DNA of 64,000 nucleotides from Undaria pinnatifida (taxonomy: Eukaryota; Sar; Phaeophyceae; Laminariales; Alariaceae). Each line of letters starts with the position of its first letter. The stretch's first letter is position 1. The notes beneath the pieces were generated by a model. It did no database searches. It had not been told where the DNA came from and was given only the letters and a program-made list of their open reading frames with translations. Shown here in pieces: positions 1 to 11,090 of the stretch. The translations under genes were made by a program, and so were the position numbers. The DNA lies in NCBI GenBank assembly GCA_012845835.1, contig JABAKD010000029.1, forward strand, positions 11,680,524 to 11,744,523, given 5' to 3'.

Positions 1-747
1 GGGTATGCGAAGCACGTCGTTCTACTCCTGCTTTGGAAAGCGGTGCCTGCCATTGGCAGCCACAGGTTGACCACACTGGATTCGTATGGCAATCGTCAGT
101 GCGCTAGGGTGCTAGTCGAGCAAGCATCATTGGACGCGCCCTCCATGCAATAGCAGTGAATAGTGAACGATGTAAATAAGGACGTGGTTTATTGTCCGTT
201 ACGCAAAAGGCCAACGCACATGCTACCGAGCTGGAGCCGAGAAAGCTGCTTGTAGATGAATTGTTGGTCCGAAAACAATGCAGAGGTCCAATTTGATTCA
301 ATTGAATAACGTCAACTGCACTGCGTAAATTGTTACTGTCAGGAGCACTGTTGTGTCTGACGCCATAGCTGTGAGAAAAAGTTTACTTGCAGCTATGATT
401 CTCCCGGATTACCTGTATGGTGATTCTCCGCAGACCTGGGTATATCTGACTCTGGCCTATATATCGTGATACCTGGTATGTATCAGGAGTGGTTTTAGTA
501 CGCAAACGAGCGAATCTACTTGTAGTGCTGCGCATTTCGTTGCGTTTGAAGTGCACCTCGAATGGTTTCAATCTCACGCAGTAAATTAGAGATGAACAAC
601 CAGCAGAAGCAGACGCGCGATGGCGCCACTCCTCAATCGTATGTTTCGATACAATAACACCGAAGGAGCCTGTGATCCTGTCGTGCAACGCCTAACGCTC
701 GAAAACAAAGCTATTGCCACGGTAATCCCGCTCATCTGAACGATCAC
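1..747. other. No recognisable gene
   Basis: No ORF here has a familiar domain, codon-like composition or splice pattern. Short minus-strand open frames (104-301, 383-688) look random. I see no repeat shared with the rest of the window. Confidence 0.5.
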
Positions 748-899
748 ATGAAGAATCATCCCAGAGATAGACTATCCAAAATTGTCATTGTTGCTGGTAT
801 CGTTCTCGCATATACTGATCGCCATGCGTCATGTCGTATGTACGCACGCATGAACACGTATAGACAGACGGGAGAAAACGAGGGATGTACATTGTCTTT

Positions 900-1365
900 T
901 TGGCGGACCCCTGCGGCAGAAGCACCGCGGCAGTGTCCACGGACCTCCACGGCATTCCACGGCCATGTCCACGGCGTTCCACGGGTAACCGCGGACACTC
1001 CACGTGCTACCGCGGACCTTCCACGGGCTACCGCGGACCTTCCACGGGCTTCACGGACATTCCACGGACATTCCACGGGCTTCCACGGAATGCCGAGGCA
1101 AGTAGGGAACACCGTCGAGGCCCATGGCAGTAGCCATGGCAAGCTCCCCGGCGAGGTCCACGGCAATCTCCACGGCAACTTCCCCGGCAGCACCCACGGC
1201 AACGCCACTGCCACCCACGGAAACATCCACGGAAGCATCCACGGCAACGCCCACAGACACACCCACGGAAACACCCACGGACTGTCCACGGAAACGTCCG
1301 CGGATATCCACGGATAGGTCCACGGAAGCACCCACGGCAAGACCCACGGCCACGCCCGTGGACAC
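900..1365 (+). repeat. CCACGG-rich minisatellite
   Basis: The plus strand repeats CCACGG with short spacers. The first part has roughly 21-bp units joining CCGCGGAC to CCACGGGC. The second part drifts to a 12-bp period (CCCACGGAAACA-like). Open frames through it encode only repetitive His-Gly or Pro-Trp strings on either strand, as expected of a stop-poor repeat, so I do not call a gene. The same motif recurs in inverted orientation from 1511. Confidence 0.8.
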
Positions 1366-1404
1366 CAGGTGTCTTACATAATTGTGTTTTTCAAAACCAT
1401 GGAA

Positions 1405-1420
1405 CTAACCCTAACCCTAC
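1405..1420 (+). repeat. Short interstitial telomere-like motif
   Basis: CTAACCCTAACCCTAC is just over two copies of the complement of TTAGGG. It lies between the two inverted CCACGG/CCGTGG arrays. It is short enough to be chance, but its position at the centre of an inverted arrangement is notable. Confidence 0.4.
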
Positions 1421-1510
1421 CCCATACGAAATACCGGTCGAAGTGCCCCCTACTAACATCACTGAGGCAAAATGGTTGGAAATGTCAAATAATGTGTATC
1501 GCTATCGGAG

Positions 1511-1865
1511 GATTGCCGTGGCAGTGGCCGCGGACGGGCGCGGATGGCCGTGGAAATTGCTACGGTTGGACGTCCGCGGAAACTGCCGTGGCAATTGCTG
1601 CGGACTTCCGCGCAATTCCGTGGTGATTGCCGCGTTGCCGTGGCAATAGCTGCGGATGGCCGTGGAAATTGTGGCAATTGCCGCGGACTTCCGTGGGTTA
1701 CCATGGTTGGTACAACGGGGTGTGCCACGGACAGAACCGCGGCACGTGCCATAGCCACAACCGTGGCATTTTTCCGTGGAAGTGCCATGAGCTGTGGCAC
1801 TTGCCGTGGAAACCCGCGGATTTCCACGGTAGCCCGTGGCAACACCCACGGAAGTTCACGGAAGT
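1511..1865 (-). repeat. CCGTGG minisatellite, inverted relative to 900-1365
   Basis: The plus strand repeats CCGTGG/CCGCGG with GGCAATTGC spacers. This is the reverse complement of the CCACGG motif of the upstream array. Units are degenerate, about 9-24 bp. The two arrays face each other across roughly 145 bp and could form long imperfect hairpins. Open frames are repeat artefacts. Confidence 0.75.
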
Positions 1866-1869
1866 TTGG

Positions 1870-3110
1870 GGTTCATCCAGGTTGGGGATCGCTATGGGAC
1901 ATCCGGCGAACCGCAGTGGCATTGCTTTGGAGTCGTCTGTCTGTTTGCTGCGTGAGGCATGAGGGTGTCTTCGGTGCGGTATTGAGCTTGACCGCGGTTC
2001 GGATTTTGCAAAGTGCCGTATATCCAAATGAGATTCCACGCTTGAACGCTTGGGTGTGATGTACTAGGCTCATACGAACGGAGCGTTTTGAACCTGAAAA
2101 CAAAACCTACAAACAGAAACTGAGCTGAGATAATAGGATGAATCACTCCTTAGGGTTGCGCCCCGTCTATGTCACTACCGGGACCCCGGCACCTTTTCCC
2201 GGTACCGCTCAGTACCGGGACGAATCCGGTACCGACCCAAATTCCCGGGGGATTTTGAGGGCCGGATTCCCGGGAATCGATACACGACGCACCCATACCT
2301 GCTGAATATGCGCCACGATGCCCCCGTAAGCAATCTGCTCTGCACACCACACGCTGCGCAACAGACTCAAGGGGCCGAAGGTGGCCCAGTTTGTCGCCAT
2401 GAGTGTGGCAGTCGCCGCTGGTGTCCTCGACAACTTCTAGTTTCCTACGGAAGTGGTCGAGTTGCTTCTATTGCTTGTGGTAAATCTAGTGTACACCGCC
2501 GTGTACCGTGACGATCCCTCCAAACGTCGGCCATATTATTTCGGCCCTGCTGCATGAGGGTAGTGTGGTGCTGGAATGAATGCTGGGGTTCTTGCTGTTT
2601 TTTTTTTTTCACTGGAATGCGGGCTTCGTCTGTCTCGCTTTTTTCTGATGCGTTTCACACCAACGACAGAGCAGGTCATTCTCAGTCTGCGAGCTCAGTC
2701 TAATGAGTTATCGTTTTTGCTATTTTGTCATCACATTCATGTCCATACAACATGTCATTCTTTAGTTGTCACCGCAGGATCGACCAAAGTTTATCCACCG
2801 TTGTTGTCAACATGTTGGATTTTCGCTTCTTCGGTTTCGGTTTTGTTGTTCTTGGGAGGGGGTTACGTTTTTTTGTGCTGTAGACTAACTAACTGCTGTA
2901 GAGAGGGCTATTGGCAAGATTTTAGTCCTTTTTGTTCCCACAGCTGAATGGACGAAGCTTTGCCCAGCATAAATAAGAACGGATTCTCATGGGAAGACAA
3001 CGATTATAACATCAAAGTAACAAAAACAACAAAAAAAAATCGGCCTCGGTTGGGGTGTGTTATTCTACTACTACTAGTCTACTACTGCTGCTGCTGTTAT
3101 ATGTTACTTC
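1870..3110. other. No recognisable gene; CCGG/GGTACC-rich patch
   Basis: Positions 2155-2285 are dense in short palindromes (CCCGGG, GGTACC, CCCGGGAATC), reminiscent of the GGTACC minisatellites at 30-31 kb but without a regular period. The 123-residue frame at 2576-2947 is T-rich and hydrophobic without a recognised domain, and I treat it as chance. Confidence 0.4.
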
Positions 3111-3111
3111 G

Positions 3112-3535
3112 TATAAAAATAACAATACACTCCAGCTGTGAGATCGAAGATTTTGTCGAAACTCATCTTTGCAAGCTGTGTGTGATACTCCGATCGCGCG
3201 TATTACGGGTTGTGTGTCCTCACTAAGGATATAGGTCGGCGACTTCCTTTGCAACTACAGTGTAGCTATCAGGGTCAACAGGGTGATGTTAGTCAGTCTG
3301 TGCGCGGAAACTTTAAATCGACACACGACGCGTATGAAAATACGTGGAAGTGTGGTGAGCTAAAGCTTTATTTTGCCCCATCCGCCGGAGGATAGAAAAA
3401 AATATATATATAGTCTATATATATAAAACCCGTTTTTGAAGGAGACAAAATCTGACAGCTGTGGAAGGAAATGCATCAGTTTATCAAGTGAATCCCGTAA
3501 GTCGAATAACCGGTGAGGGGAGGGCGGAGTTTTTA
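3112..3535 (+). repeat. Dispersed repeat RepA, copy 1
   Basis: This copy begins near ACACTCCAGCTGTGAGATCG, continues through CTCATCTTTGCAAGCTGTGT and GATCGCGCGTATTACG, and ends near AATCCCGTAAGTCGAATAAC. The same order of motifs recurs at 9303-9600, 18662-18950 and, diverged, at 44340-44625. Fragments lie at 8245-8335, inverted at 28855-28915, and inverted and diverged near 43785-43830. It has no coding capacity. Its class is unknown; it could be a non-autonomous element or part of an LTR. Confidence 0.75.
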
Positions 3536-4065
3536 AGGACGTGGGGGCCTGGGTTTGATCAAGAGGGAGCGGGGGGGGGGGGGTGCGGGACGGGCGGGGC
3601 AGCTCAATCTGTGCGTGGAAACTAGAAATCCTTTAAGGGGATAAATCTGACGGTTTTGGAAAGAATGCACCAGTTTATCATGTATATCTTGTTAGTCGTA
3701 CAACCAGTGAGGAGAGGGCGGAGCGTTCGAGGGGGTGGGGGCGGGGGTGGGGGGGGAAAGGGTTTTCTAAACATCTTTAGTTCGCATAGATGTAGGGGTT
3801 CGCTATAAGCGTGGTGCTAGGTCTAGGCGATGGTGCGGGTGGTGGGGAAGGAGGGGGCGTTGGGGGGGAGGGGGGGGGGGGGGGGGTGAATTGCAGCAGC
3901 GGCATGGATGGCTTTAGAAAGATAATGAGGTGATATCAAGGGCGTGGAAGTGTTTATTACTCTGGCAGATTTCGATGTTAGGTGGGTCGTTTGAGCAAGA
4001 GGGAGCGGGAAAAAAAGGGGAGGGGGGGTTCGGGGGGGGGGGGGAAAGGGTTTTCAAGAGGTTTA
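3535..4065 (+). repeat. Poly-G-interrupted satellite, block 1
   Basis: Runs of 9-19 G (about 3572-3585, 3751-3760, 3863-3887, 4035-4046) are embedded in conserved spacers such as GTGGTGCTAGGTCTAGGCGA, GAAAGATAATGAGGTGATAT and AGGTGGGGCGTTTGAGCAAG. The same spacers return at 8.3-8.7 and 9.6-11.1 kb. All G runs are on the plus strand. Proline-rich minus-strand frames over such tracts are artefacts. Confidence 0.8.
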
Positions 4066-4125
4066 GGTCACATATATTTATAAAATCATTCTTTGGTTTC
4101 AGGGATTTAATCAGGAGTTTTTTTG

Positions 4126-4450
4126 TCTCGGCCTAAGTATGCGATTCGCGGAACTGGAATTCTCGGTCGAATAGCTTCGTTCGAGCGCCGCCTTCGGGGG
4201 ACGGCTCCAACGCCCCTTGCCCTGCCGTGTCCGTTCCGCACGTCGACGTGGACGCGGACGGATGCCGAGCGAGACAAGCGAGAAGTTGCAAAAATACCGC
4301 GTGTCGAGAAGGAATTTCGGAGATTTTGGTTGTGGTGATGTCTGCAGCGCCTGGATGATTTACAAAATTGGCATCATTTCCAAACGGTACTTGATAATGT
4401 TTGGAATTTTGCGGTGGCATACTCTCGAGCGTTTGTTTATTTGCTGTACT
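4126..4450 (+). repeat. Dispersed repeat RepB, copy 1
   Basis: It starts at TCTCGGCCTAAGTATGCGAT and runs through GGAACTGGAATTCTCGGTCG, a GCGAGACAAGCGAG motif and CAAAATTGGCATCATTTCCA to CATACTCTCGAGCGT. A second, closely similar copy is at 14742-15045. Both copies are followed by GTTCGTTTGGTTTCTTGCTC, so the duplicated unit may extend to about 4510. Frames through it are open on both strands but share no domain. Confidence 0.7.
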
Positions 4451-4509
4451 TCTTACTAGTTCGTTTGGTTTCTTGCTCGGCCTTTATTGTTTTTGTTTCT
4501 GCTCGTTTT

Positions 4510-5405
4510 GCCAGTTGTTTCTTGACCTTTCAGCTGCTTCCTGCAAATTTGGTTTTTCTGCCAACACGATTTAAAACTTATTCGTGACTTTTTTTTCCTT
4601 TTGGTCTAGGAGGTTGAACTTCCTATCATTTGCCGCTAATTTGCTGCCTGTGCATTAGTTGCGGAACGGTCCAGCTTTAGCATTTCTTTGATTTCCACCA
4701 TCTGTTTTTACTTGACGCGAAGTTTGACCAGCTGAGATCTGGGCTTGGCTCATCAGCTCCACACCGCCCAGCCCAGCACCCCATCGCAGCGCTATAGCTC
4801 ACAGCAACGAAGCGCCGTGCAGTGCCCTGCGATGCCCTGCAGCTCAGCTCAGCAGCGCACCGCAGCGCAGCGCTAGCTCAGCAGAGCGAAGCGCTGTGCT
4901 TTGCCGTGCTCTGCCGTCGCAGTCGTTTGTTATTCATGATATCTAAAACTCCGCGTACGCTGATATTTAGGTATTCGGCGCTTTATTATATACCGCGATA
5001 TTGGGCACTTTGTGCTATCTAAAACTGAATATGGCGTTTTTTTCACCCTGGAGTCATCAAGGGCCCAAGACTTGAGACGAGGCGAAGCAAGGTTATTTGC
5101 CCCGTCCCATCCGAGATCCAGAGCAGCGTACGGCACCAGCTGCCAGGGGTGTGAGACGAGGCATGCACGGCATGGGCCAGATAACGTTGCCTGCAACAAC
5201 TGCCCGCCACAGTATAAACGCGCGGACGGACGTTGAGCGAGACAAGCGAGAAGTGCAGTGCGTTTTTTTTGTATTTTGAGCGGTATACGCCCGAGCTATT
5301 CTTGGATCTTGGGCATATGTAAAGCTTGAACGAATAAATAAGGGACAACATTTCCAAATTGGCATCATTCCCAAATTGGAATCTATTTTTTTCCCGGCGT
5401 CGCTT
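4510..5405. other. No gene; CAGC-rich low-complexity patch and RepB fragment
   Basis: Positions 4770-4915 are rich in AGCGC/CAGC words without a strict period. Positions 5228-5260 (GGACGTTGAGCGAGACAAGC) match the middle of RepB, and 5350-5385 repeats its AATTGGCATCATT motif, so a decayed third RepB copy probably lies here. I see no supported ORF. Confidence 0.4.
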
Positions 5406-6505
5406 TTTTCATGGCGGCCTCGAAGCGCTTGCCTTATGTTTATAAACATAATTACCATTATCTAGGTCCGACCACTTTCGTTTTTTGGACTTTTGGGCTG
5501 TACAGACTTCCAAAGCTGCAGCTGCTGCTGGACCCTTCGAACAGCTCCCGCAGGTGCTGGGCCATTCGAATGGCTGTCCCAGAACGTCAAAACGTCAGCT
5601 ATGTTTTGTAATTTCAATGCTGGTGGTGGTGATTAAGGCTGCAAATGTTTCATCAGCTGCTGCTGCCGTTCGTTTTTTCCCCCCTATCCGCTGCTGCTCA
5701 CAACGTCAGCAGATTCCGTTTCGTACTTTGGTGCTGAATTTTTACCGCTATACCACAGCGCTGTCGACAAAGCTTCCAGCGCCACCGCCAACACCCCCGC
5801 GCCGCCGAGGCAGCCGCCGCTGCTGCTGCTGCTACTGCCGTTGGTGTCTATACTGCGTAAATTTTTGAAGGTAAAAAATCGGCTGTCTGTGGTCATGACT
5901 GCGCCTAGCCTATCTTCCTTGCCACATGCTCGTTTCATGGCGGAGTGCCTATGCGTGGGGAGCATGGGAGGGAGTAAGCTGGCTGTGATAATGGCACTAG
6001 TGCTATCTGTGACTGGGCACCTTAGGGGAAGGCGCTCAAGTGCTGGCTGCGGAGGTCGCCGTTGCTGCAGAAACGTGTTGCGCGAACTCGCATCGTTTGT
6101 TTCGGATCGCCCAACACAGCTGCAGCTTCGAGTATTTATTTACACCAAGACAGCAGCCAAATCGCACATACATCAAAAAGTACCCGCAAATTGTTGCACA
6201 TGGCCGGTCACCCGTCGACCAGTCAGAAGAAGATCCCGAAATACCTGGTACCAGGGTAGGCCACAACAGCATCAGATAACCATAATTTATCTGGGCCGTC
6301 CTTACAGCAGTAGTATCACAAATACATACCTTCCTTATTTCCGATACTACACCCGGATCAATTACATTGCAGTATGGCTGCATGCTCTATCTGCCGTAAG
6401 GATGCGGGCGAACGCACGGGGGTACAAAATGCAAAAAAAGCATCCGACTCTTGCGTCACCCTGCCTCCGAAGGGGAACCTTGTAGCTATTACCACTGCTG
6501 TGTCG
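5405..6505. other. No recognisable gene; CTG trinucleotide patches
   Basis: CTG-rich stretches occur at 5518-5531 and 5809-5838. A 214-residue plus frame (5841-6485) and a 127-residue frame (5485-5868) show no recognised domain and no coding-like continuity with neighbours. I do not call them as genes. Confidence 0.35.
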
Positions 6506-7000
6506 TTGCCTTTCGGCTCAGTGGGTATAATGCTACGTAACCAACGAAGGATGTGTAGTGAGTACGATTCTCACCGAGATCATATTTGGTATTCAGGAGC
6601 GCGCGCGCTGGAGACATTATGAATGGTTATGACAGCTGTTAGTGTTCTGCTGAGTACTACTAACTGTAGCACGTGGAGAGGGGAAAGCTCCGGAGATCCC
6701 TCTTACGAAGTCGGTGAGAACTAATGAACGAACTCGAAAACGTATTTGGTCGGTATTTTAGCATATCCCAACTGAGTTACTGAGTCACGTGACAGTGGGT
6801 AATGCTATGTGTCATGAGTTCGATTCTCACCGCCTTCATATTTGTCTTTTTCGAGCGTGCGCGCTGACATTATGAACCGTTATTTTGGTAGTTTAACATA
6901 TTATGTAGCACTACCCACTGAGCTACTGAGTCAAGTGATTAAGTAGCTTAGTGGGCAGTGCTGTAGGATTTCTCGGTCAAGTCATTTTCTTCGAAGAGCG
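6505..7000 (+). repeat. Cluster of tRNA-like fragments (second SINE-like type)
   Basis: Three segments look tRNA-derived. 6513-6580 has a box A-like GGCTCAGTGGGTATAATGC followed by a box B-like GAGTACGATTCTC. 6793-6835 has CAGTGGGTAATGC then GAGTTCGATTCTC. 6943-6965 has TAGCTTAGTGGGCAGTG. The first two are followed by CATATTTGTCTTTTTCGAGC-like tails and a GACATTATGAA motif. No segment can fold as a complete tRNA with a clear anticodon arm, so I call them SINE-like remnants. Confidence 0.5.
6909..6960. repeat. Imperfect inverted repeat made of tRNA-like sequence
   Basis: CACTACCCACTGAGCTACT and AGTAGCTTAGTGGGCAGTG are inverted copies of each other with two mismatches across a loop of about 14 bases. 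It looks like two tRNA-like box A regions joined head to head. Confidence 0.6.
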
Positions 7001-7456
7001 CTGGCCAACGCCTTCCTTATCCGTCCCCTATACCTGATCATGAAAGCGTACTACGTACGGGAGGTAAGAAACACATCCGAGAATAGCGGGGACGATTTGG
7101 ATTTTGAATTCCTGGGCAGTTCTTTTTCCGAGAACGGGTCAACGCGTGGCGTACTAATCGATGACGCAGCAGCAATCTATAGTAGAAGTAGCGTGCGCGA
7201 GCAATCGATGGTACAGCCGGGTAATAATCTGTAATAATAGTCGACGATATATACCTGGTACGCTGTTTTCCAAGTCCGAGCTTCGAGAGCAGCAGTTGCT
7301 GTTGTTGTTGTTCCCAATCAACTCGCAGAATCAAGTCCGCGGTCACAGGACAGGCTCCATCAGTAAATAATATTGTTGACTGACACCACAGGCAACACCT
7401 CTCTGGGTAACGCAGCGCCAACCCTCGTAATATCATACAATGGGGGAATGTAATCT

Positions 7457-7735
7457 CTATGCAAAGATCCTGCTTTGTTTTAATCAACTGTCAGCCGGCC
7501 GCCCCGGTGGTCTAGTGGTTTTACCCTCGAGTACTACTAACGTTTGTTTGTCCTTGAGTTCGATACCCACCACGATGAGATTTGACTTTATTTGCCAAAA
7601 CGCAAAAAAAGGGATCAACTGCTGAGAGCACCTAGTAGCGTGGGTAGGTACAATTCGACGCGAGTCGACGAGGGAAGAAAATGCTGTTTTTTTCTCGCGA
7701 TAAAAATGAAGGCACGTGCCGAAGTGCCCGTGACC
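7457..7735 (+). repeat. tRNA-derived SINE family, copy 1
   Basis: The head carries a box A (TGGTCTAGTGG, 7508-7518) and a box B (GAGTTCGATAC, 7556-7566) at the spacing expected of a tRNA-derived RNA polymerase III promoter. The body has the family motifs CTGAGAGCGCC, GACGAGGGAAGAAAATGC, CTCGCGATAAAAATGAAGGC. The A-rich 3' part seen in copies 2, 4 and 5 is absent; the copy runs straight into a duplicated segment. Confidence 0.75.
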
Positions 7736-8235
7736 ACGCAGACCAATCAATGCGACAGTCTTCAGGTAACAGACAAAGCTCTCTTCTTCCGAAACCTCGC
7801 CCGCTGACATGGCTCCATGTCGACGTTTGATGCAAACCGACTTTGCATCCTGTCGACTTCGAACCTCCATTGCCACGGGGAAAGCAGTGCAGTCTCTTCA
7901 TTGATGCCAAGTCCTCTTTCGTTTCGCCTAGAGGCGACGCAGGTTCTCAATACTCTTTTCGGTATTTTTGTTTGATATACACCAACTTTTACTTGACGGC
8001 GCATTTAACAACAGTGTGCTTCGCCTATCCTTGCCTTCTTTGTTTTATACGTTTTTGTTCTGTCAAAGTATGACCTTCATAATCTCATGTTCGTATTAAA
8101 CTCTCGGCAATACTTTAAAGTTCAATGAATGCCAAATCGGACAGCTACACCTTAACTTGTCGAAGTGCTGCCCTGCCCTACCCGAAGCATGGGCGCCGGC
8201 ATTCGCCGGCGCCCATGCGGAGCTCTTATATAATA
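7735..8235 (+). repeat. Segmental duplication D, copy 1
   Basis: This roughly 500-bp segment, starting near ACCAATCAATGCGACAG and ending at the GC-rich hairpin, is closely matched at 17632-18125. The flanking SINE is duplicated too, so the original unit was probably 7457-8235, with about 400 bp more in the other copy. Frames through it (for example minus 7484-7876) are open in both copies but resemble nothing known. Confidence 0.75.
8187..8218. repeat. Perfect GC-rich hairpin
   Basis: Two 14-base arms, GCATGGGCGCCGGC and its exact complement, enclose the loop ATTC. In the duplicated copy at 18092-18123 the arms are the same but the loop reads GAAT. Confidence 0.9.
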
Positions 8236-8244
8236 CTCCAGTAT

Positions 8245-8335
8245 AAAAGTACACTCCAGCTGTGCGATCGAAGATTTGGTCGAAACTCATCTTTGCAAGC
8301 TTGTGTGTGATACTCCAATCGCGCGCATTACGCAT
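8245..8335 (+). repeat. RepA fragment
   Basis: ACACTCCAGCTGTGCGATCG through GATACTCCAATCGCGCGCAT matches the 5' third of RepA with a few substitutions. It then switches directly into the poly-G satellite spacer. Confidence 0.7.
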
Positions 8336-8735
8336 ATATGTAGGGGCTTGCTATACGCGTGGTGCTAGATCTAGGCGATCGTGCGGATGGTGGGGAAGGA
8401 GGGGGCGTTGGGGTGGCGGGGGGGGGAATGAATGAAGCTACGTCATGGGTGGCTAGAAAGATAATGACGTGATATCATTTGCATAGAAGTGTTTATTACT
8501 CTGGCCGATTTCGGTTGTAGGTGGGGCGTTCGAGCAAAAGGGGGGGGGGGGGGAAAGGGGGGGGGGGGGGGGGCGGAAATGAATTGGAGCTACGGCATGG
8601 ATGGCTAGAAAGATAATGAGGTGATATCAGCTGGCTGGTACTGTTTACTACTCTGGCAGATTTTGATTTCAGGTGGGGCGTTTGAACAAGAGGGATCGGA
8701 GGAGGGGAGGGGGGGGCGGGACACTTCAATACGTG
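8335..8735 (+). repeat. Poly-G-interrupted satellite, block 2
   Basis: It has the same spacers as block 1 (GTGGTGCTAGATCTAGGCGA, AGATAATGACGTGATATCA, GGTGGGGCGTT) with plus-strand G runs near 8538-8573. There is no coding content. Confidence 0.8.
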
Positions 8736-8744
8736 CGCGGAAAC

Positions 8745-9300
8745 TATGAATCCTTAACGGGGACAAATCTGACGGTTGCAGCAAGAAGACATCCCTTTAT
8801 ATCACCTGCCTGGTATTGTTTATTATTCTAGAAAATTTAATGTTAGATGTGGTATGCAACACAATCTTTAGGTGTGGTAAACAACGAGTTAAAGCTTCAT
8901 AATTTGTTCTTGTACATGGATCGCAAGATAGAATATTTCAATCGATAGGTACAACCATGTAGTTACCATTATTTTCTGACATCGCTAATTATATGCAGAG
9001 GTTGTCAGGCGATCATGCAGACGGCAGCTAGGCACGAAATACCCTGCGTAATAGGTTGGTAGTGTGGTCTACCGCAGTGTTAACATATCTGTCTGTACTT
9101 CTTTTTCACATTATTATTATCTAGTGTACGATTATACGCCCTGTTTTCTCCCCACTGTCGTCGAAGATGTTGTGGTCCTGTAGATGTCGCGTCCATGTTT
9201 GGTGCTCTTGTTAGTGGTGCTCATGAAAACATGCCCTAGCGTGTAGTAGATTATCGCTGAGTGGTGTTCCTTTCCTTTACATCAAGCCAGGTAGTATTAT
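8745..9300 (+). repeat. Segmental duplication E, copy 1
   Basis: The part from ACAAATCTGACGGTTG to CTGACATCGCTAATTATA matches 11105-11340. The part from TTGTCAGGCGATCATGCAGA to ACATCAAGCCAGGTAGTAT matches 12358-12660. The second copy is therefore split by about 1 kb of related repeats. Confidence 0.7.
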
Positions 9301-9302
9301 AA

Positions 9303-9620
9303 AAAATGAAAATACACTCCAGCTGTGAGATCGAAGATTTCGTCGAAACTCATCTTTGCAAGCTGTGTGTGATACTCCGATCGCGCGTATTACGAGTTGT
9401 GTGTCCTCATTAAGGATATAGGTCGGCGACTCCCCTTACAACTACAGTGTAGCTATCAGGGTCAACAGGATGATTTTAGTCAGTCTGTGCGCGGAAACTA
9501 TAAAACCCGTTTCTGAGGGGGACAAAATCTGACAGCTGTGAAGGGAAATGTAACCTTTGATCAAGTGAATCTTGTAAGTCGAATAACCGGTGAGGGGGTG
9601 GGGCGGAGTTTTGAAGGACG
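9303..9620 (+). repeat. RepA, copy 2
   Basis: It matches copy 1 over its whole length with few substitutions, from ACACTCCAGCTGTGAGATCG to GTAAGTCGAATAACCGGTGA. Confidence 0.8.
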
Positions 9621-9783
9621 TGGGGGCCTGGTTTTGATCAAAAGCGAGCGGGTTTGGAGGAGGGGGGGGGGGGGGGGGGAAGGGGGCAATTTGTGCATGT
9701 AAGCTATAAATCCTTTCGAGGGGATCAATCTGACGGTTTTGGCATCAGTATATTATTGGGGGCGGGGGGGGGGGGGTTGGGGC

Positions 9784-9815
<32 letters not shown>

Positions 9816-11090
9816 CTCAATATGTGCCTGGAAACTATACATTATTTTGAGGGGATAAATGTGACGGTTTTGGAAATAATACATCAGTTTATCATGTATA
9901 TCCTGGGGTAAGTCGTACAATCAGTGAGTAAAGAGAGGGTGGAGTGTTCGAGGGGGTGGGGTTGGGATGGGTTGGGGGGGAGGTGGGGGGTGTGGGGGCG
10001 GGGGGGGGGCGGGGGGGGGAGGAAGGGCTTTAGGTGAGGGGTTTGTTATACGTGTGGTGCTAGGTCTAGGCGATGGTGCGGGTGATGGGGAAAAAGGGGG
10101 CGTTCGAGGCGGGGGGGGGGGGGGGGAACACAGCGGCATGGATGGCTCTCGAAAGATAATGAGGTGATATCCTGTGCGTGAAGTGTTTATTAATGTGGCG
10201 GATTTCGATATTTGGTGGGGCGTTTGAGTAAGGGAGAGCAAGAGGGGGGGGGGGGGGGGGGGGGGGGGATTTTTTAGGAGGTTTAGGTCACAAATAATAT
10301 TCAAATGCACTTCGGCTGTGAGATCAAAGATATGTAGCAGCTTGTTATACGCGTGGTGCTAGGTCTAGGCGATCGTGCAGGTGGTCGGAAAAGAGGGGGC
10401 GTTGGAGGGGGGGGGGGGGGGGGAGGAAGGGCTTTAGGTGAGGGGTTTGTTATACGTGTGGTGCTAGGTCTAGGCGATGGTGCGGGTGATGGGGAAGGAG
10501 GGGGCGTTCGAGGCGGGGGGGGGGGGGGGCACACCTCGGCATGGATGGCTCTCGAAAGATAATGAGGTGATATCCTGTGCGTGAAGTGTTTATTAATGTG
10601 GCGGATTTCGATATTTGGTGGGGCGTTTGAGTAAGGGAGAGCAAGAGGGGGGGGGGGGGGGGGGGGGGGAGATTTTTGGGAGGTTTAGGTCACAAATAAT
10701 ATTCAAATACACTTCGGCTGTGGGATCAAAGATATGTAGCAGCTTGTTTTACGCGTGGTGCTAGGTCTAGGCGATCGTGCAGGTGGTCGGAAAAGAGGGG
10801 GCGTTGGAGGGGGGGGGGAGGGGGGGGTTGGGGGCAAAATAATTGAAAACTACGTCATGGATGGTCAGAAAGATAATGACGTGATATCAACTGCGTATAG
10901 GTGTTTATTACTCAGGCCGATTTTGATTGTGAGTGGGGCGTTTGGACAAACTAGGCGGAAGGGGGGGGGAATCGGGGGACGGAGGGGCGGGGGGGAGGGT
11001 TGGGGTTTTTTTATGAACAAGAGGGGTCAGTGGAGGGGGAGGGGAGGGGGGGTGGGGCGGGGGGCGGGACATTTCAATATGTGCGCGGAA
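9620..11090 (+). repeat. Poly-G-interrupted satellite, block 3, with ~403-bp tandem unit
   Basis: It contains at least nine plus-strand G runs, the longest about 30 bases (near 9784-9812). Part of it is a tandem unit: AGCAGCTTGTTATACGCGTG at 10337 returns at about 10740, a period near 403 bp, with GAGGAAGGGCTTTAGGTGAG at the start of both copies. Proline-rich minus frames (9921-10310, 10301-10534) are artefacts of poly-C. Confidence 0.85.

Noticed and set aside
756-1365. Long overlapping ORFs on both strands (189, 194 and 104 residues) in the first 1.4 kb
   Set aside because: They only read through the CCACGG minisatellite and give His-Gly, Pro-Trp or Val-rich repeats. The unit lacks stops in several frames.
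9921-10534. Proline-rich minus-strand proteins at 8.5, 9.9 and 10.3 kb
   Set aside because: Poly-C complements of the poly-G tracts; the Pro runs have no independent support.
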